A stretch of DNA of 9,824 nt, from contig CAMJAJ010000026.1 in assembly GCA_946403565.1 (NCBI GenBank), positions 1 to 9,824 on the forward strand, given 5' to 3'. Positions 1 to 8,393 of the stretch are shown here, piece after piece. The DNA is from an uncultured Treponema sp. (GTDB lineage: Bacteria; Spirochaetota; Spirochaetia; Treponematales; Treponemataceae). The stretch's first letter is position 1, and each line of letters opens with the position of its first letter. The translations under genes and the position numbers were made by a program. The notes beneath the pieces are model-generated. The model was not told the DNA's origin, searched no databases, and saw nothing but the letters and a program-made list of their open reading frames with translations.

Positions 1-1
1 C

Positions 2-415
2 GACATTGTCCAGCTTGGTAACATAACCGGTGAAGGATGGTTTTTAACGGCAGAGATGGTGGAGCTGATAAAGGGCGGCGTGTCGAGCATCGCCTGCGTG
101 CAGCCCTTTGCCTGCCTGCCGAACCATGTCACTGGAAAGGGCATGATCAAGGAGCTTCGCCGCCGCTATCCGGGTACGAACATATCCGCGATAGACTTTG
201 ATCCCGGCTCCAGCGAGGTGAACCAGCTGAACCGCCTGAAGCTGCTTTTGAGCAATGCTCCTGCGGGACGGCATCCCGACGAGGGTGACGACGGGCTCAT
301 CCACAACCGCGATGGAAGCGTGGTCAAGCCTGAGGTCCGCCTTGCCGAGGGGGGGAGCGGTTTTGCCGACCCCGAGCCGGTCAGCGAGAACGAGATTCCC
401 GCCACCGGGACTTGA
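2..415 (+). CDS. 2-hydroxyacyl-CoA dehydratase activase (CoA-substrate-specific enzyme activase), C-terminal end, 5' truncated
   Basis: Only the last 137 residues are present; the frame is open from base 2 and ends at TGA 413-415. The translation carries the conserved end of the large activase family: a 'GNITGEGWFLTAEMVELI' block, then 'CVQPFACLPNHVTGKGMIKELRRRYP', then a 'DFDPGSSEVNQLNR' block (longer runs abbreviated here). In this family the missing N-terminal part holds ASKHA-type ATPase/activase domains and an Fe-S cluster, and the full protein usually exceeds 1,000 residues; it is thought to use ATP to inject an electron into 2-hydroxyacyl-CoA dehydratase-type enzymes or related reductases. 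The Cys residues in 'ACVQPFACLP' are visible. After 'KLLLSNA' comes an unconserved-looking tail of about 50 residues rich in Gly, Pro, Asp and Glu. The family call is firm; the true substrate enzyme cannot be told from this fragment. Confidence 0.85.
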   Translation, partial: DIVQLGNITGEGWFLTAEMVELIKGGVSSIACVQPFACLPNHVTGKGMIKELRRRYPGTNISAIDFDPGSSEVNQLNRLKLLLSNAPAGRHPDEGDDGLIHNRDGSVVKPEVRLAEGGSGFADPEPVSENEIPATGT

Positions 416-432
416 TGATGGATTTTGGGGAC

Positions 433-465
433 GCCGGGAAAAGCCGCGGGACGGTTTTATCCGGC
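433..465 (+). other. Imperfect stem-loop in the gap between the activase gene and the exported-protein gene
   Basis: GCCGG at 433-437 pairs with CCGGC at 461-465, AAAA 439-442 with TTTT 455-458, and CCG 444-446 with CGG 452-454 around a five-base loop, with small bulges. No T-run follows, so it is not a standard intrinsic terminator. It may be an mRNA structure in an operon gap, or chance in GC-rich DNA. No convincing promoter was found between 416 and 490; TATACC at 474-479 has no matching -35 box. Confidence 0.3.
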
Positions 466-490
466 ATGTCCTGTATACCTTGGAGATGAA

Positions 491-1924
491 ATGAAACAGA
501 AACTGTTGCCTTTGTTTGCATTGCTGCCGCTTTTTGCTACGCTGCCGGCCTTCGCGGGATTCAGCAGCTACGGTATTCCCGATTCGTCCGAGATACGGGG
601 CGAGATAAGCTCCGCCTGGTTCGAGGCTCCCCTTGCGCTCGTCAATGCCAAGAATGCGGAGACCTACGACGATGGCGCCGGACACAGCTTCCAGGTCAGG
701 GTCGAGGATGACGGTGCGTTCTCCAAGGTCATCGTTGCCCCCCGTTCCATGATGAGCGTGGACTACATAAAGGGCGACCAGACGCAGCGGGTGGAGACCG
801 CCGTCTACAAGGAAGGAAGCGCCGGGACCTGGGTGCTCTACCGCGATGCCAAGAGCGGTAAGCCTTCCAAGATACGGATCTACTTCAATGCCGACTCGGC
901 CCTGTACCTGGAGCTCCGCAACGGCGAGAACAAGACCTATGCGGATATGGTCCTGTACGGCTGCTACATGGTTCGCTCCGTTCCGCTCGGCGTCCGTTTT
1001 AAGAAGCTCTACACCATGTCCTTTGACTCCATACAGGCCCTGACCCGGAAGTCCCTGCCCTGGGACTCCGTGAAGGTCGTTCCCGGCCAGTACCATCCGG
1101 TCCTCCAGATGGCGGCGGTCATACGCAGCTGCCTGCCCCGCATCGTCGACACCCATGATGCCGCCTACAACGAGGAGGGCAAGCTCTATTCAATCCAGCT
1201 GAACGAGCCGCTGGATTTGAGCGAGGAGGCCATACAGAAGGATCCTTCCCTGGAGGGCGCGAAGATCGCTGTTGATTCTGGAAAGGGGCTTGCCCTGAGC
1301 GCGGCCGGCTTTGTCAAATGGGTCGCCGACGGCATCGTGGAGCCTGCCACCGGAAGCTATACGAACCTGGGCAACATGGTCTCCCCGACCGTGAACTACA
1401 GCAGCCTCGGCAAGAAGGGGGTCATTTCGCAGTCCTGGAACCTGTCGCTGACGCTGGACTGCTGCCGCAACCTTGCCGTGGATGCGCTGAACGCTCGCTC
1501 TACCAAGCGGAGCTACCGCTACAAGATGGGCGCGAGCGACGAGACCGGGGTCGACGTGACCGTGGAGCCCTTCGTCTCCGACATCGTGGAGGACGGCGAG
1601 CTCCGTTCGGTGGGCTACATCAAGGACACGGGCTATTCCATCATCGAGCTCAAGTCCCTCCTGTACGTGCTGGCCGTCACCGAAAGCCAGTACATTTACT
1701 TCGGTGCCATAAAGAGCTATGCCAAGGATGGCAGCTCCGGCTCCGTGTTCAACAACTGCGCGGTGCTGATGCCCTACTTTGATGACAAGGGCTGCTTTGA
1801 CTGCATCGTGTTTGAGCAGGGAAAGGAATATACGCTGGACAGGTTCATAGAGCTGCATGACGCTTCCTATGTGCACCTGGACCGGGTGAAGTCAACCGAC
1901 TACTTCCAGCCGTTGGTCAAATAG
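491..1924 (+). CDS. Exported protein of unknown function (477 aa)
   Basis: I do not recognise the family. The start at ATG 491 is chosen over an upstream TTG at 425 because it has GGAG at 482-485 five bases away and because translation from it gives a classic signal peptide: Met-Lys-Gln-Lys, a Leu/Phe-rich core, and an Ala-Phe-Ala cleavage site after residue 22. There is no lipobox Cys, so the mature protein should be periplasmic or outer-membrane associated rather than a lipoprotein. No other membrane helix is seen. The mature part is rich in Tyr, Ser and charged residues with many short alternating hydrophobic stretches, which suggests beta structure. Notable points are 'SAAGFVKWVADG' at residues 270-281 and a Cys-Cys pair (Cys324-Cys325) within 'LDCCRNLAVDA'. 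It is 75 nt after the activase gene and 27 nt before argS, so probably part of one transcript. The coding call is firm; the function is open. Confidence 0.85.
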   Translation: MKQKLLPLFALLPLFATLPAFAGFSSYGIPDSSEIRGEISSAWFEAPLALVNAKNAETYDDGAGHSFQVRVEDDGAFSKVIVAPRSMMSVDYIKGDQTQRVETAVYKEGSAGTWVLYRDAKSGKPSKIRIYFNADSALYLELRNGENKTYADMVLYGCYMVRSVPLGVRFKKLYTMSFDSIQALTRKSLPWDSVKVVPGQYHPVLQMAAVIRSCLPRIVDTHDAAYNEEGKLYSIQLNEPLDLSEEAIQKDPSLEGAKIAVDSGKGLALSAAGFVKWVADGIVEPATGSYTNLGNMVSPTVNYSSLGKKGVISQSWNLSLTLDCCRNLAVDALNARSTKRSYRYKMGASDETGVDVTVEPFVSDIVEDGELRSVGYIKDTGYSIIELKSLLYVLAVTESQYIYFGAIKSYAKDGSSGSVFNNCAVLMPYFDDKGCFDCIVFEQGKEYTLDRFIELHDASYVHLDRVKSTDYFQPLVK

Positions 1925-1951
1925 CCTCGGCAGGACGACAAGGATAGAGAG

Positions 1952-3775
1952 ATGCCGGATATAAAGGATTCATTTCAGTCGTTGGTGGCCCTGGCTCTGA
2001 ACGAGTTCAAGGCCGGTAATGCGTTGGGCGGAGATGCGGTTTCCCCGTCCCTGGTCAGGGTGGAGACCCCGCCGAAGCCCGAGATGGGGGACCTGGGCGT
2101 TCCGATGTTCCCGTTCGCAAAGACCTTCCGCATGGCTCCCCCCGCAATCGCCAAGGGGGTCGCCGACATTATCGCCGCTTCCCATGCGGAGGAGCTTGTA
2201 AAGATCGGCACCATCCTTGCGGTCGGTCCCTACGTCAACGTGAAGCTCGACAAGTCCAGTGCGGGGGCGGGAATCCTTTCCCTCATCATGTCGCAGGGAG
2301 ACGGCTACGGCTCCTTCGACAAGGAGGGCAGGAGGCCGCTGGAAGGCCGCAAGGTCATGGTGGAGTACTCCAGCCCCAATACGAACAAGCCCCTGCACCT
2401 GGGGCACATGCGGAACGACGCGCTCGGCGAGAGCGTTTCCCGGATCCTGAAGAAGGCCGGGGCGGAGGTGTTCCGCACCAACATCATCAACAACCGGGGC
2501 ATCCACATCTGCAAGTCCATGCTCGCATACCGGCTTTTCCACGAGGAGAAGGGGGATACCCCGGAGTCGCTGGGAATAAAGGGCGACCACTTCGTGGGCC
2601 AGTGCTATGTCGAGTTTGACAAGTGGTCCAAGGAGCATCCGGAGGCCCAGGAGCAGGCGGAGGAGATGCTCGTCAAGTGGGAGGCCGGAGACGCGGACAT
2701 CCGCGCCCTGTGGGAGAAGATGAACGGCTGGACCCTTGCGGGTGTGCAGGAGACCTACGACAGGACGGGCGTCGGCTTTGAGAAGCTCTACTTTGAGAGC
2801 GACACCTACCTCTTGGGCAAGGAGATCATACAGAAGGGTCTGGACAAGGGCGTGTTCTTCGTTGCTGACGACGGTTCAACCCGCATAGACGTGACCGAGG
2901 CCGTCGGCAAGGCCCAGGACGGAAACGCCCAGACCAAGGTCCTGCTCCGCAAGGACGGAACCTCCGTCTACATCACGCAGGACCTGGGGACGGCCGTGAA
3001 GCGGCACGAGGACTGGCCCTACAACCAGATGGTCTACGTCGTCGCGAGCGAGCAGATTTACCACTTCAAGGTGCTGTTCTATATACTCAGGAAGCTCGGC
3101 TACGAGTGGACGGACAAGCTGTACCACCTGAGCTACGGCCTGGTGAACCTGCCTTCCGGCCGCATGAAGAGCCGGGAGGGGACGGTCGTCGATGCGGACG
3201 ACCTGATTGACAGCCTGCATGCCGACGCGCTCAAGGCGATTGAGGAGCGGGGCAGGGAAGAGGATGTCGGGGATGCCGACGAGGTGGCCGAGAAGGTCGC
3301 CCTTGCGGCCCTCCATTACTACCTCCTGCAGGTGGCCCCGGTCAAGGACATGATGTTCGACCCGGCGGCCAGCCTCTCCTTCACGGGCAACACGGGCCCC
3401 TACCTCCAGTACATGGGGGCGAGGATCGCCTCCATACTGCGCAAGGCCGCCGAACAGGGGCTGGATGCTGCCTCTAAGGATGCGGACCTGTCCCTGCTGA
3501 CCCATGAGAGCGAGTGGGCCCTGATCAAGGACCTGCAGCTCTTCCCCGAGCTTGTCGCCAAGGCCGCCAATTCCCTGGACCCCAGCATCGTGGCGGCCTA
3601 CCTCTACGATGTCTGCAAGGACTTCTCGGCCTTCTACCGCGACTGTCCGATTGTCGGGGAGGCCGAAAAGAACAGGCCGCTCGCGCTCGCCAGGCTGGTC
3701 CTTGCCAGCTGCACGCTGACGGTGCTGAAGAACGCCATGGAGCTTGTCCTGGTGCCCTACCTGGACAGGATGTGA
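1952..3775 (+). CDS. argS: Arginyl-tRNA synthetase
   Basis: Class I aminoacyl-tRNA synthetase that charges tRNA-Arg with arginine in the cytoplasm. The 607-residue length is normal for ArgRS. In order: an N-terminal additional domain (about 1-125) with the 'PEMGDLGVPMFPFAK' block; the signature 'SSPNTNKP' followed by HLGH at 149-152 (the HIGH box) and Met-Arg-Asn-Asp; a catalytic stretch 'YITQDLGTAVKRH'; the KMSKS-loop equivalent Met-Lys-Ser-Arg-Glu-Gly at 405-410; and an all-alpha anticodon-binding domain from 'FTGNTGPYLQYMGARI' to the end, finishing with the usual 'L.VPYLDRM'. The degenerate KMSKS is typical of ArgRS and not a defect. AGGA at 1941-1944 is seven bases before ATG. The 27-nt gap to the exported-protein gene implies co-transcription; a palindrome and new promoter follow it. 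Confidence 0.98.
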   Translation: MPDIKDSFQSLVALALNEFKAGNALGGDAVSPSLVRVETPPKPEMGDLGVPMFPFAKTFRMAPPAIAKGVADIIAASHAEELVKIGTILAVGPYVNVKLDKSSAGAGILSLIMSQGDGYGSFDKEGRRPLEGRKVMVEYSSPNTNKPLHLGHMRNDALGESVSRILKKAGAEVFRTNIINNRGIHICKSMLAYRLFHEEKGDTPESLGIKGDHFVGQCYVEFDKWSKEHPEAQEQAEEMLVKWEAGDADIRALWEKMNGWTLAGVQETYDRTGVGFEKLYFESDTYLLGKEIIQKGLDKGVFFVADDGSTRIDVTEAVGKAQDGNAQTKVLLRKDGTSVYITQDLGTAVKRHEDWPYNQMVYVVASEQIYHFKVLFYILRKLGYEWTDKLYHLSYGLVNLPSGRMKSREGTVVDADDLIDSLHADALKAIEERGREEDVGDADEVAEKVALAALHYYLLQVAPVKDMMFDPAASLSFTGNTGPYLQYMGARIASILRKAAEQGLDAASKDADLSLLTHESEWALIKDLQLFPELVAKAANSLDPSIVAAYLYDVCKDFSAFYRDCPIVGEAEKNRPLALARLVLASCTLTVLKNAMELVLVPYLDRM

Positions 3776-3801
3776 TGCCTGAGTGCACGACGCTTAGCTA
3801 T

Positions 3802-3829
3802 GACCGGTCTGAATATATTCGGGCCGGTC
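3802..3829 (+). terminator. 28-nt imperfect palindrome after argS; possible terminator or operator
   Basis: The RNA folds into a 12-bp stem (GACCGGTCTGAA against TTCGGGCCGGTC, with two T-G wobbles) closed by a TATA loop. It lies 26 nt after the argS stop. The following bases are ATTGACATTTTC, so the T-run is poor and delayed, and efficient intrinsic termination is doubtful. The palindrome ends one base before the -35 box of the next promoter, so it could instead be a protein-binding site. The stem itself is certain; its role is inferred. Confidence 0.5.
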
Positions 3830-3830
3830 A

Positions 3831-3858
3831 TTGACATTTTCGGCTATTTCATTACAAT
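3831..3858 (+). promoter_or_regulatory. Sigma70-type promoter for rpsO-pnp
   Basis: TTGACA at 3831-3836 is a perfect -35 box. After a 16-nt, T-rich spacer comes TACAAT at 3853-3858, which matches the TATAAT consensus in five of six positions. The expected start of transcription is near 3865. The surrounding DNA is locally AT-rich in a GC-rich window. It is the best promoter seen in the window and lies 146 nt before the rpsO start codon. Confidence 0.8.
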
Positions 3859-3864
3859 ATAGAT

Positions 3865-4004
3865 GCATATCCGAGTCAGTTCCAAAAGTCGGTGGACCGG
3901 TGGAGCAGGCTCATCCATGTCTTGCAACTAATGCTGCGTTGTCGGATTGGCTACAAGGAATCCGGCTTCGTCGCATGGTAATATACTATTGAAAGGAGTA
4001 AGTT
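3865..4004 (+). promoter_or_regulatory. rpsO 5' leader with candidate S15 autoregulatory hairpin
   Basis: The predicted leader is about 140 nt, long for a gene of 270 nt. Its clearest structure is at 3935-3975: TGCG 3935-3938 pairs with CGCA 3972-3975 outside an internal loop, and GTCGGATT 3941-3948 pairs with AATCCGGC 3959-3966 around a ten-base loop. The inner stem begins with G-C then U-G pairs, which recalls the GU/GC element that S15 recognises in 16S rRNA. A weaker CCGA/TCGG pairing lies upstream (3871-3874 with 3888-3891). The ribosome binding site AAAGGAG at 3992-3998 is only 16 bases after the hairpin, so folding could affect initiation. S15 represses its own mRNA through different leader structures in several phyla; that it does so here is inferred. 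Confidence 0.45.
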
Positions 4005-4274
4005 ATGGCACTTACGAAAGAGAATTCAGCCTCCATCATCAGCAGGTTTGGAGCAAATGACAAGGACACGGGCAACACGAAGGTTCAGATTGCCCTTTTG
4101 ACGGAGCGGATCAAGCAGCTCACTGAGCATTCAAAGAGGTTCCCCAAGGATGCGACCGCAAAGCGCGCCCTCCTCAAGGATGTCGGCCAGCGCAGGCGGC
4201 TGATGCGGTACTATCAGAGGAAGGACCTCGATGCCTACCGCCAGCTGATTAAGGACCTGGGACTCCGCAAGTAG
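4005..4274 (+). CDS. rpsO: 30S ribosomal protein S15
   Basis: Primary 16S rRNA-binding protein that binds the central domain early in assembly of the 30S platform. At 89 residues it has the normal length, and the whole four-helix family pattern is visible: an N-terminal helix ending in 'FGANDKDTGNTKVQIALLT', the 'L.EH.K..PKD' loop that contacts rRNA (His at 42), 'KRALLKDVGQRRRLMRYYQ' and the C-terminal 'YRQLIKDLGLRK'. ATG 4005 follows AAAGGAG with a six-base gap, a strong ribosome binding site. It is the first gene of the rpsO-pnp unit, an order shared with many bacteria. Its third-codon-position GC looks a little lower than that of the neighbours, as is usual for strongly expressed ribosomal genes. 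Confidence 0.99.
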   Translation: MALTKENSASIISRFGANDKDTGNTKVQIALLTERIKQLTEHSKRFPKDATAKRALLKDVGQRRRLMRYYQRKDLDAYRQLIKDLGLRK

Positions 4275-4289
4275 TATCTCAATTTTTGA

Positions 4290-4335
4290 GGCGGCAGGAA
4301 TCTTTCTGATGGTTCCTGCTGCCTTTATGTTTTTT
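4290..4335 (+). terminator. Terminator-like hairpin between rpsO and pnp
   Basis: GGCGGCAGGAATC at 4290-4302 pairs with GGTTCCTGCTGCC at 4311-4323: 13 consecutive pairs including two G-U wobbles, with an eight-base loop. TTTATG and then six T residues (4330-4335) follow at once. This has the form of an intrinsic terminator. A smaller stem, CTCAA 4278-4282 with TTGAG 4286-4290, precedes it just after the rpsO stop. As no promoter is seen before pnp at 4371, the hairpin is probably a partial terminator or an RNase-processed structure rather than a full stop. Confidence 0.75.
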
Positions 4336-4339
4336 AGAC

Positions 4340-4370
4340 GGAAAGAAAGAAGAAGGAAAGAAAGGAAAGA
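4340..4370 (+). promoter_or_regulatory. All-purine tract and ribosome binding site of pnp
   Basis: All 31 bases from 4340 to 4370 are purines, built from GAAA, GAAG and AAGGAAAGA-type units, and run directly into ATG 4371. The best Shine-Dalgarno match is AAAGGA at 4361-4366, four bases before the start; a second GGA at 4355-4357 lies 13 bases upstream. The tract should be unstructured and may act as a ribosome landing zone next to the stable hairpin. Confidence 0.6.
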
Positions 4371-6470
<2,100 letters not shown>

Positions 6471-6493
6471 GGCGAGTCAGTTTTGACCGCAAT

Positions 6494-6517
6494 GGCGGCC
6501 TCCATCTGGAGGCGGCC
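6494..6517 (+). other. GC-rich stem-loop after pnp
   Basis: GGC-G-GCCTCC at 6494-6503 pairs with GGAGGC-G-GCC at 6508-6517: nine pairs with one central G-G mismatch and an ATCT loop. It has no T-run on the + strand and stands just before the terminator. It may protect the 3' end of the pnp mRNA, or simply add to termination. Confidence 0.5.
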
Positions 6518-6519
6518 AG

Positions 6520-6550
6520 AAAAAAAGCCCGGCAAAAGCCGGGCTTTTTT
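6520..6550. terminator. Bidirectional intrinsic terminator between pnp and the convergent chemoreceptor-like genes
   Basis: Seven A residues (6520-6526), a perfect GCCCGGC stem (6527-6533), an AAAA loop (6534-6537), the complementary GCCGGGC (6538-6544) and six T residues (6545-6550). The A and T runs flank the stem, so it works as an intrinsic terminator read in either direction. It serves pnp from the left and, 107 nt past its stop codon, the minus-strand pair from the right. Confidence 0.92.
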
Positions 6551-6560
6551 GTTTCTGTGG

Positions 6561-6585
6561 CAGGCCGTTCACGAGGGCCTGTTTT
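6561..6585 (+). terminator. Possible backup terminator after pnp
   Basis: CAGGCC 6561-6566 pairs with GGCCTG 6576-6581 around a nine-base loop, followed by TTTT 6582-6585. It is much weaker than the stem at 6527-6544 and may be chance. The rest of 6586-6656 has only a short CGGG-AAA-CCCG hairpin, and no gene. Confidence 0.35.
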
Positions 6586-6656
6586 GGGGCGGCCGAATCG
6601 CACTGTTTCGGTTTGTGCGTCGTACGGCCGGGAAACCCGTCTTTATGGCCGGGCAC

Positions 6657-8393
6657 CTATTCCAGTGCGTCCAGCTCGGAGGAGGCGGCCTGTATCTGCT
6701 TTGTCGCGCTGTTGATCTCCGCCGTGGAGACCTTGAAGCTGGAGATGCTCTCGTTTATCTGGTTGAGCGTGCTCGTAATCTCCTCGAACGAGCTGGCCTG
6801 CCGTTCGATGTTCCCCCGTATCTTCCCTGCACGCTCGGCATTCTCCTCCGCCGCCTGCATGATGTCCTGGAGGTGCTGCTCAAGCTCCTTGGACATGGCG
6901 GTCTCGGTCTCGATGAGCCGCGTCGTGTTCTCGGAGGAGGAGGAGAGGGCCGCGGACGCGTCCTTCAGGTCCTTGATGTGCCGCTGGATCTCCTTGATGC
7001 TGTTCACGACGCTGTCGGCCAGTCGCTTGATTTCGGACGACACGATGTGGAAGTTCTTGCCCGCCTTGCCTGCGCCCACGGCCTCCAGCTCCGCGTTGAA
7101 GGCGATGATCCTCGTCTGGCTCGCGATGTCCTCGATGATGTTCATCACGTTGTCTATGCTGTTCGCCTGCTTGGCGAGGCTCTTCACGCACTCTATGATG
7201 GTCTTGTTGGAGTTGCCGATCCGGTCTATCTGCTCGAGGTTCTCGCTGACCGAGCCGAGCGACGTGCCCATCTGGCTGGCCATAGCCTCGCAGCCCGAGG
7301 CCATGGCCTCCACCTTTCCCTTTATGTTTCCGATGGAGGAGTTCATGGTCTGGACGGTGGCGTTTATCTCGGTGACGCTTGAGTTCTGCTCGTTGGCGGT
7401 CGCCTGGAGCTCTTCGGCGATGGCCCCGAGGTTGTTGGACGTCTCCAGGATTTTGGAGCTGATGGACTTTATGTGGGAGATGAGGGAGGTGAACCCCCGT
7501 GAGGTTTCGTTGACCAGATGGTTGCTGTACTGCAGGGAGTCAAAGAGGTTCGTCTCTATGTAGAACGAGGGGTCCTTTTCGGTGATTATCTCCTCCAGCC
7601 GTTCCCCCATGCTGTCTGCGAAATTGCAGAGCTTGTTCCTGAAGAGGAAGCAGAGCTTCAGGTAGAACGAGGCGTTTATCACCGTGATGATGATGTTGCG
7701 GGCGATGATGCTGAAGCGGTCGGCATCCGTGACGACGTACCTCGCGAAGTACTGCTGCGACATCATGTAGGCCACGATTGTTATGTAGATCCAGGGGACG
7801 ATGAGGTAGATCAGGCAGCGGAGGCCCAGCGACATGCCGAACGACTTCTTTTCCGCGACCAGCGACGCGTCGATTCCCTCCTTGACGAGCCGCTGGGCGT
7901 AGCCGCTGCATACGTCCTCGGAGTAGCTCTGGGCGATTATGGCGGCGGCATAGCCTCCGAAGACGCATCCGATGAAGGAGATGATGACGACGACCCACTG
8001 GAACCTGAGCCCTGGCACGAAACGGTAGCCGAGGGCGAGCAGCATCGCGCAGGTGAAGAAGAAGATGTAGGTCTGGATGGCCTTCTTTATCGGGAATTCC
8101 GCGATCTCCAGGTACAGGGCCGTCCTGCCCTGCTCGTCGTGTATGATTCCTTTCTCCCAATCCTGTATGTCCTTCGTTATCTTCTTCGTGAGGATCACGT
8201 TCGTCAGGGGGGAGATGATGAATTCGGCGGCCATGGTGATTACCCCTGCGACGACGAATGCCAGCGGCAGCTGGTTCGGCTTGATGATGAGGAAAAGGAT
8301 GGAATAGATGAATATCAAGACGGCGCAGACCAGGTTCGGCAGCATGCCCCGCTTGTAGATGATCTTGTCGAATGGAAGGTCCTGCTTTTTCAT
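6657..8393 (-). CDS. Methyl-accepting-chemotaxis-like protein with about six membrane segments (578 aa)
   Basis: Likely a membrane signal transducer. The N-terminal half has about six hydrophobic segments (residues ~18-38, 42-64, 108-127, 132-153, 190-212, 226-251) with no large periplasmic domain, so sensing probably occurs in the membrane. From ~300 it is a long Ser/Thr/Glu/Gln-rich coiled coil of the MCP type, with possible methylation sites around 'ATANEQNSSVTEINATV' (331-347) and the hairpin tip 'IASQTRIIAFNAELEAVGAG' (423-442). At the position of E. coli Tsr Arg388 there is Gly440, and Glu391 is replaced by Lys443. There is no C-terminal NWETF-type CheR docking peptide. The ATG is in an ATGA overlap with the upstream gene and has GGGGG at 8400-8404 six bases ahead, so the two are probably translated together. 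The MCP-like class is sure; whether it controls CheA is uncertain. Confidence 0.88.
   Translation of the reverse strand: MKKQDLPFDKIIYKRGMLPNLVCAVLIFIYSILFLIIKPNQLPLAFVVAGVITMAAEFIISPLTNVILTKKITKDIQDWEKGIIHDEQGRTALYLEIAEFPIKKAIQTYIFFFTCAMLLALGYRFVPGLRFQWVVVIISFIGCVFGGYAAAIIAQSYSEDVCSGYAQRLVKEGIDASLVAEKKSFGMSLGLRCLIYLIVPWIYITIVAYMMSQQYFARYVVTDADRFSIIARNIIITVINASFYLKLCFLFRNKLCNFADSMGERLEEIITEKDPSFYIETNLFDSLQYSNHLVNETSRGFTSLISHIKSISSKILETSNNLGAIAEELQATANEQNSSVTEINATVQTMNSSIGNIKGKVEAMASGCEAMASQMGTSLGSVSENLEQIDRIGNSNKTIIECVKSLAKQANSIDNVMNIIEDIASQTRIIAFNAELEAVGAGKAGKNFHIVSSEIKRLADSVVNSIKEIQRHIKDLKDASAALSSSSENTTRLIETETAMSKELEQHLQDIMQAAEENAERAGKIRGNIERQASSFEEITSTLNQINESISSFKVSTAEINSATKQIQAASSELDALE

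Noticed and set aside
425..490. TTG at 425 as an earlier start for the exported protein
   Set aside because: It has no ribosome binding site and would put 22 residues ahead of a clean signal peptide that starts at ATG 491.
44..1156. A 370-codon open frame on the minus strand opposite the activase and exported-protein genes
   Set aside because: Its translation is rich in Gly, Arg, His, Val and Leu with no domain, and it lies opposite two well-supported genes. Long antisense frames are expected in GC-rich DNA with strong third-position bias.
3863..3931. A 22-codon open frame (ATG to TAA) in the rpsO leader, possible leader peptide
   Set aside because: The ATG falls at or just before the predicted transcription start (about 3865), it has no Shine-Dalgarno sequence, and it contains no run of regulatory codons.
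3982..3987. TATACT as a second -10 box near rpsO
   Set aside because: No -35-like hexamer is found at a suitable distance upstream, and it would leave almost no leader.
3975..3992. A five-codon frame just ahead of the rpsO ribosome binding site
   Set aside because: There is no ribosome binding site before it and such short frames arise by chance.
3865..4000. tRNA-like or known riboswitch fold in the rpsO leader
   Set aside because: No T-arm GGTTCGA-type motif, no acceptor pairing over about 73 nt, and no riboswitch core that I recognise.
6483..7563. Plus-strand open frames after pnp (6483-7382 and 6613-7563)
   Set aside because: The first begins before the pnp terminator and runs through it; both are antisense to the conserved MCP tip of the minus-strand gene.
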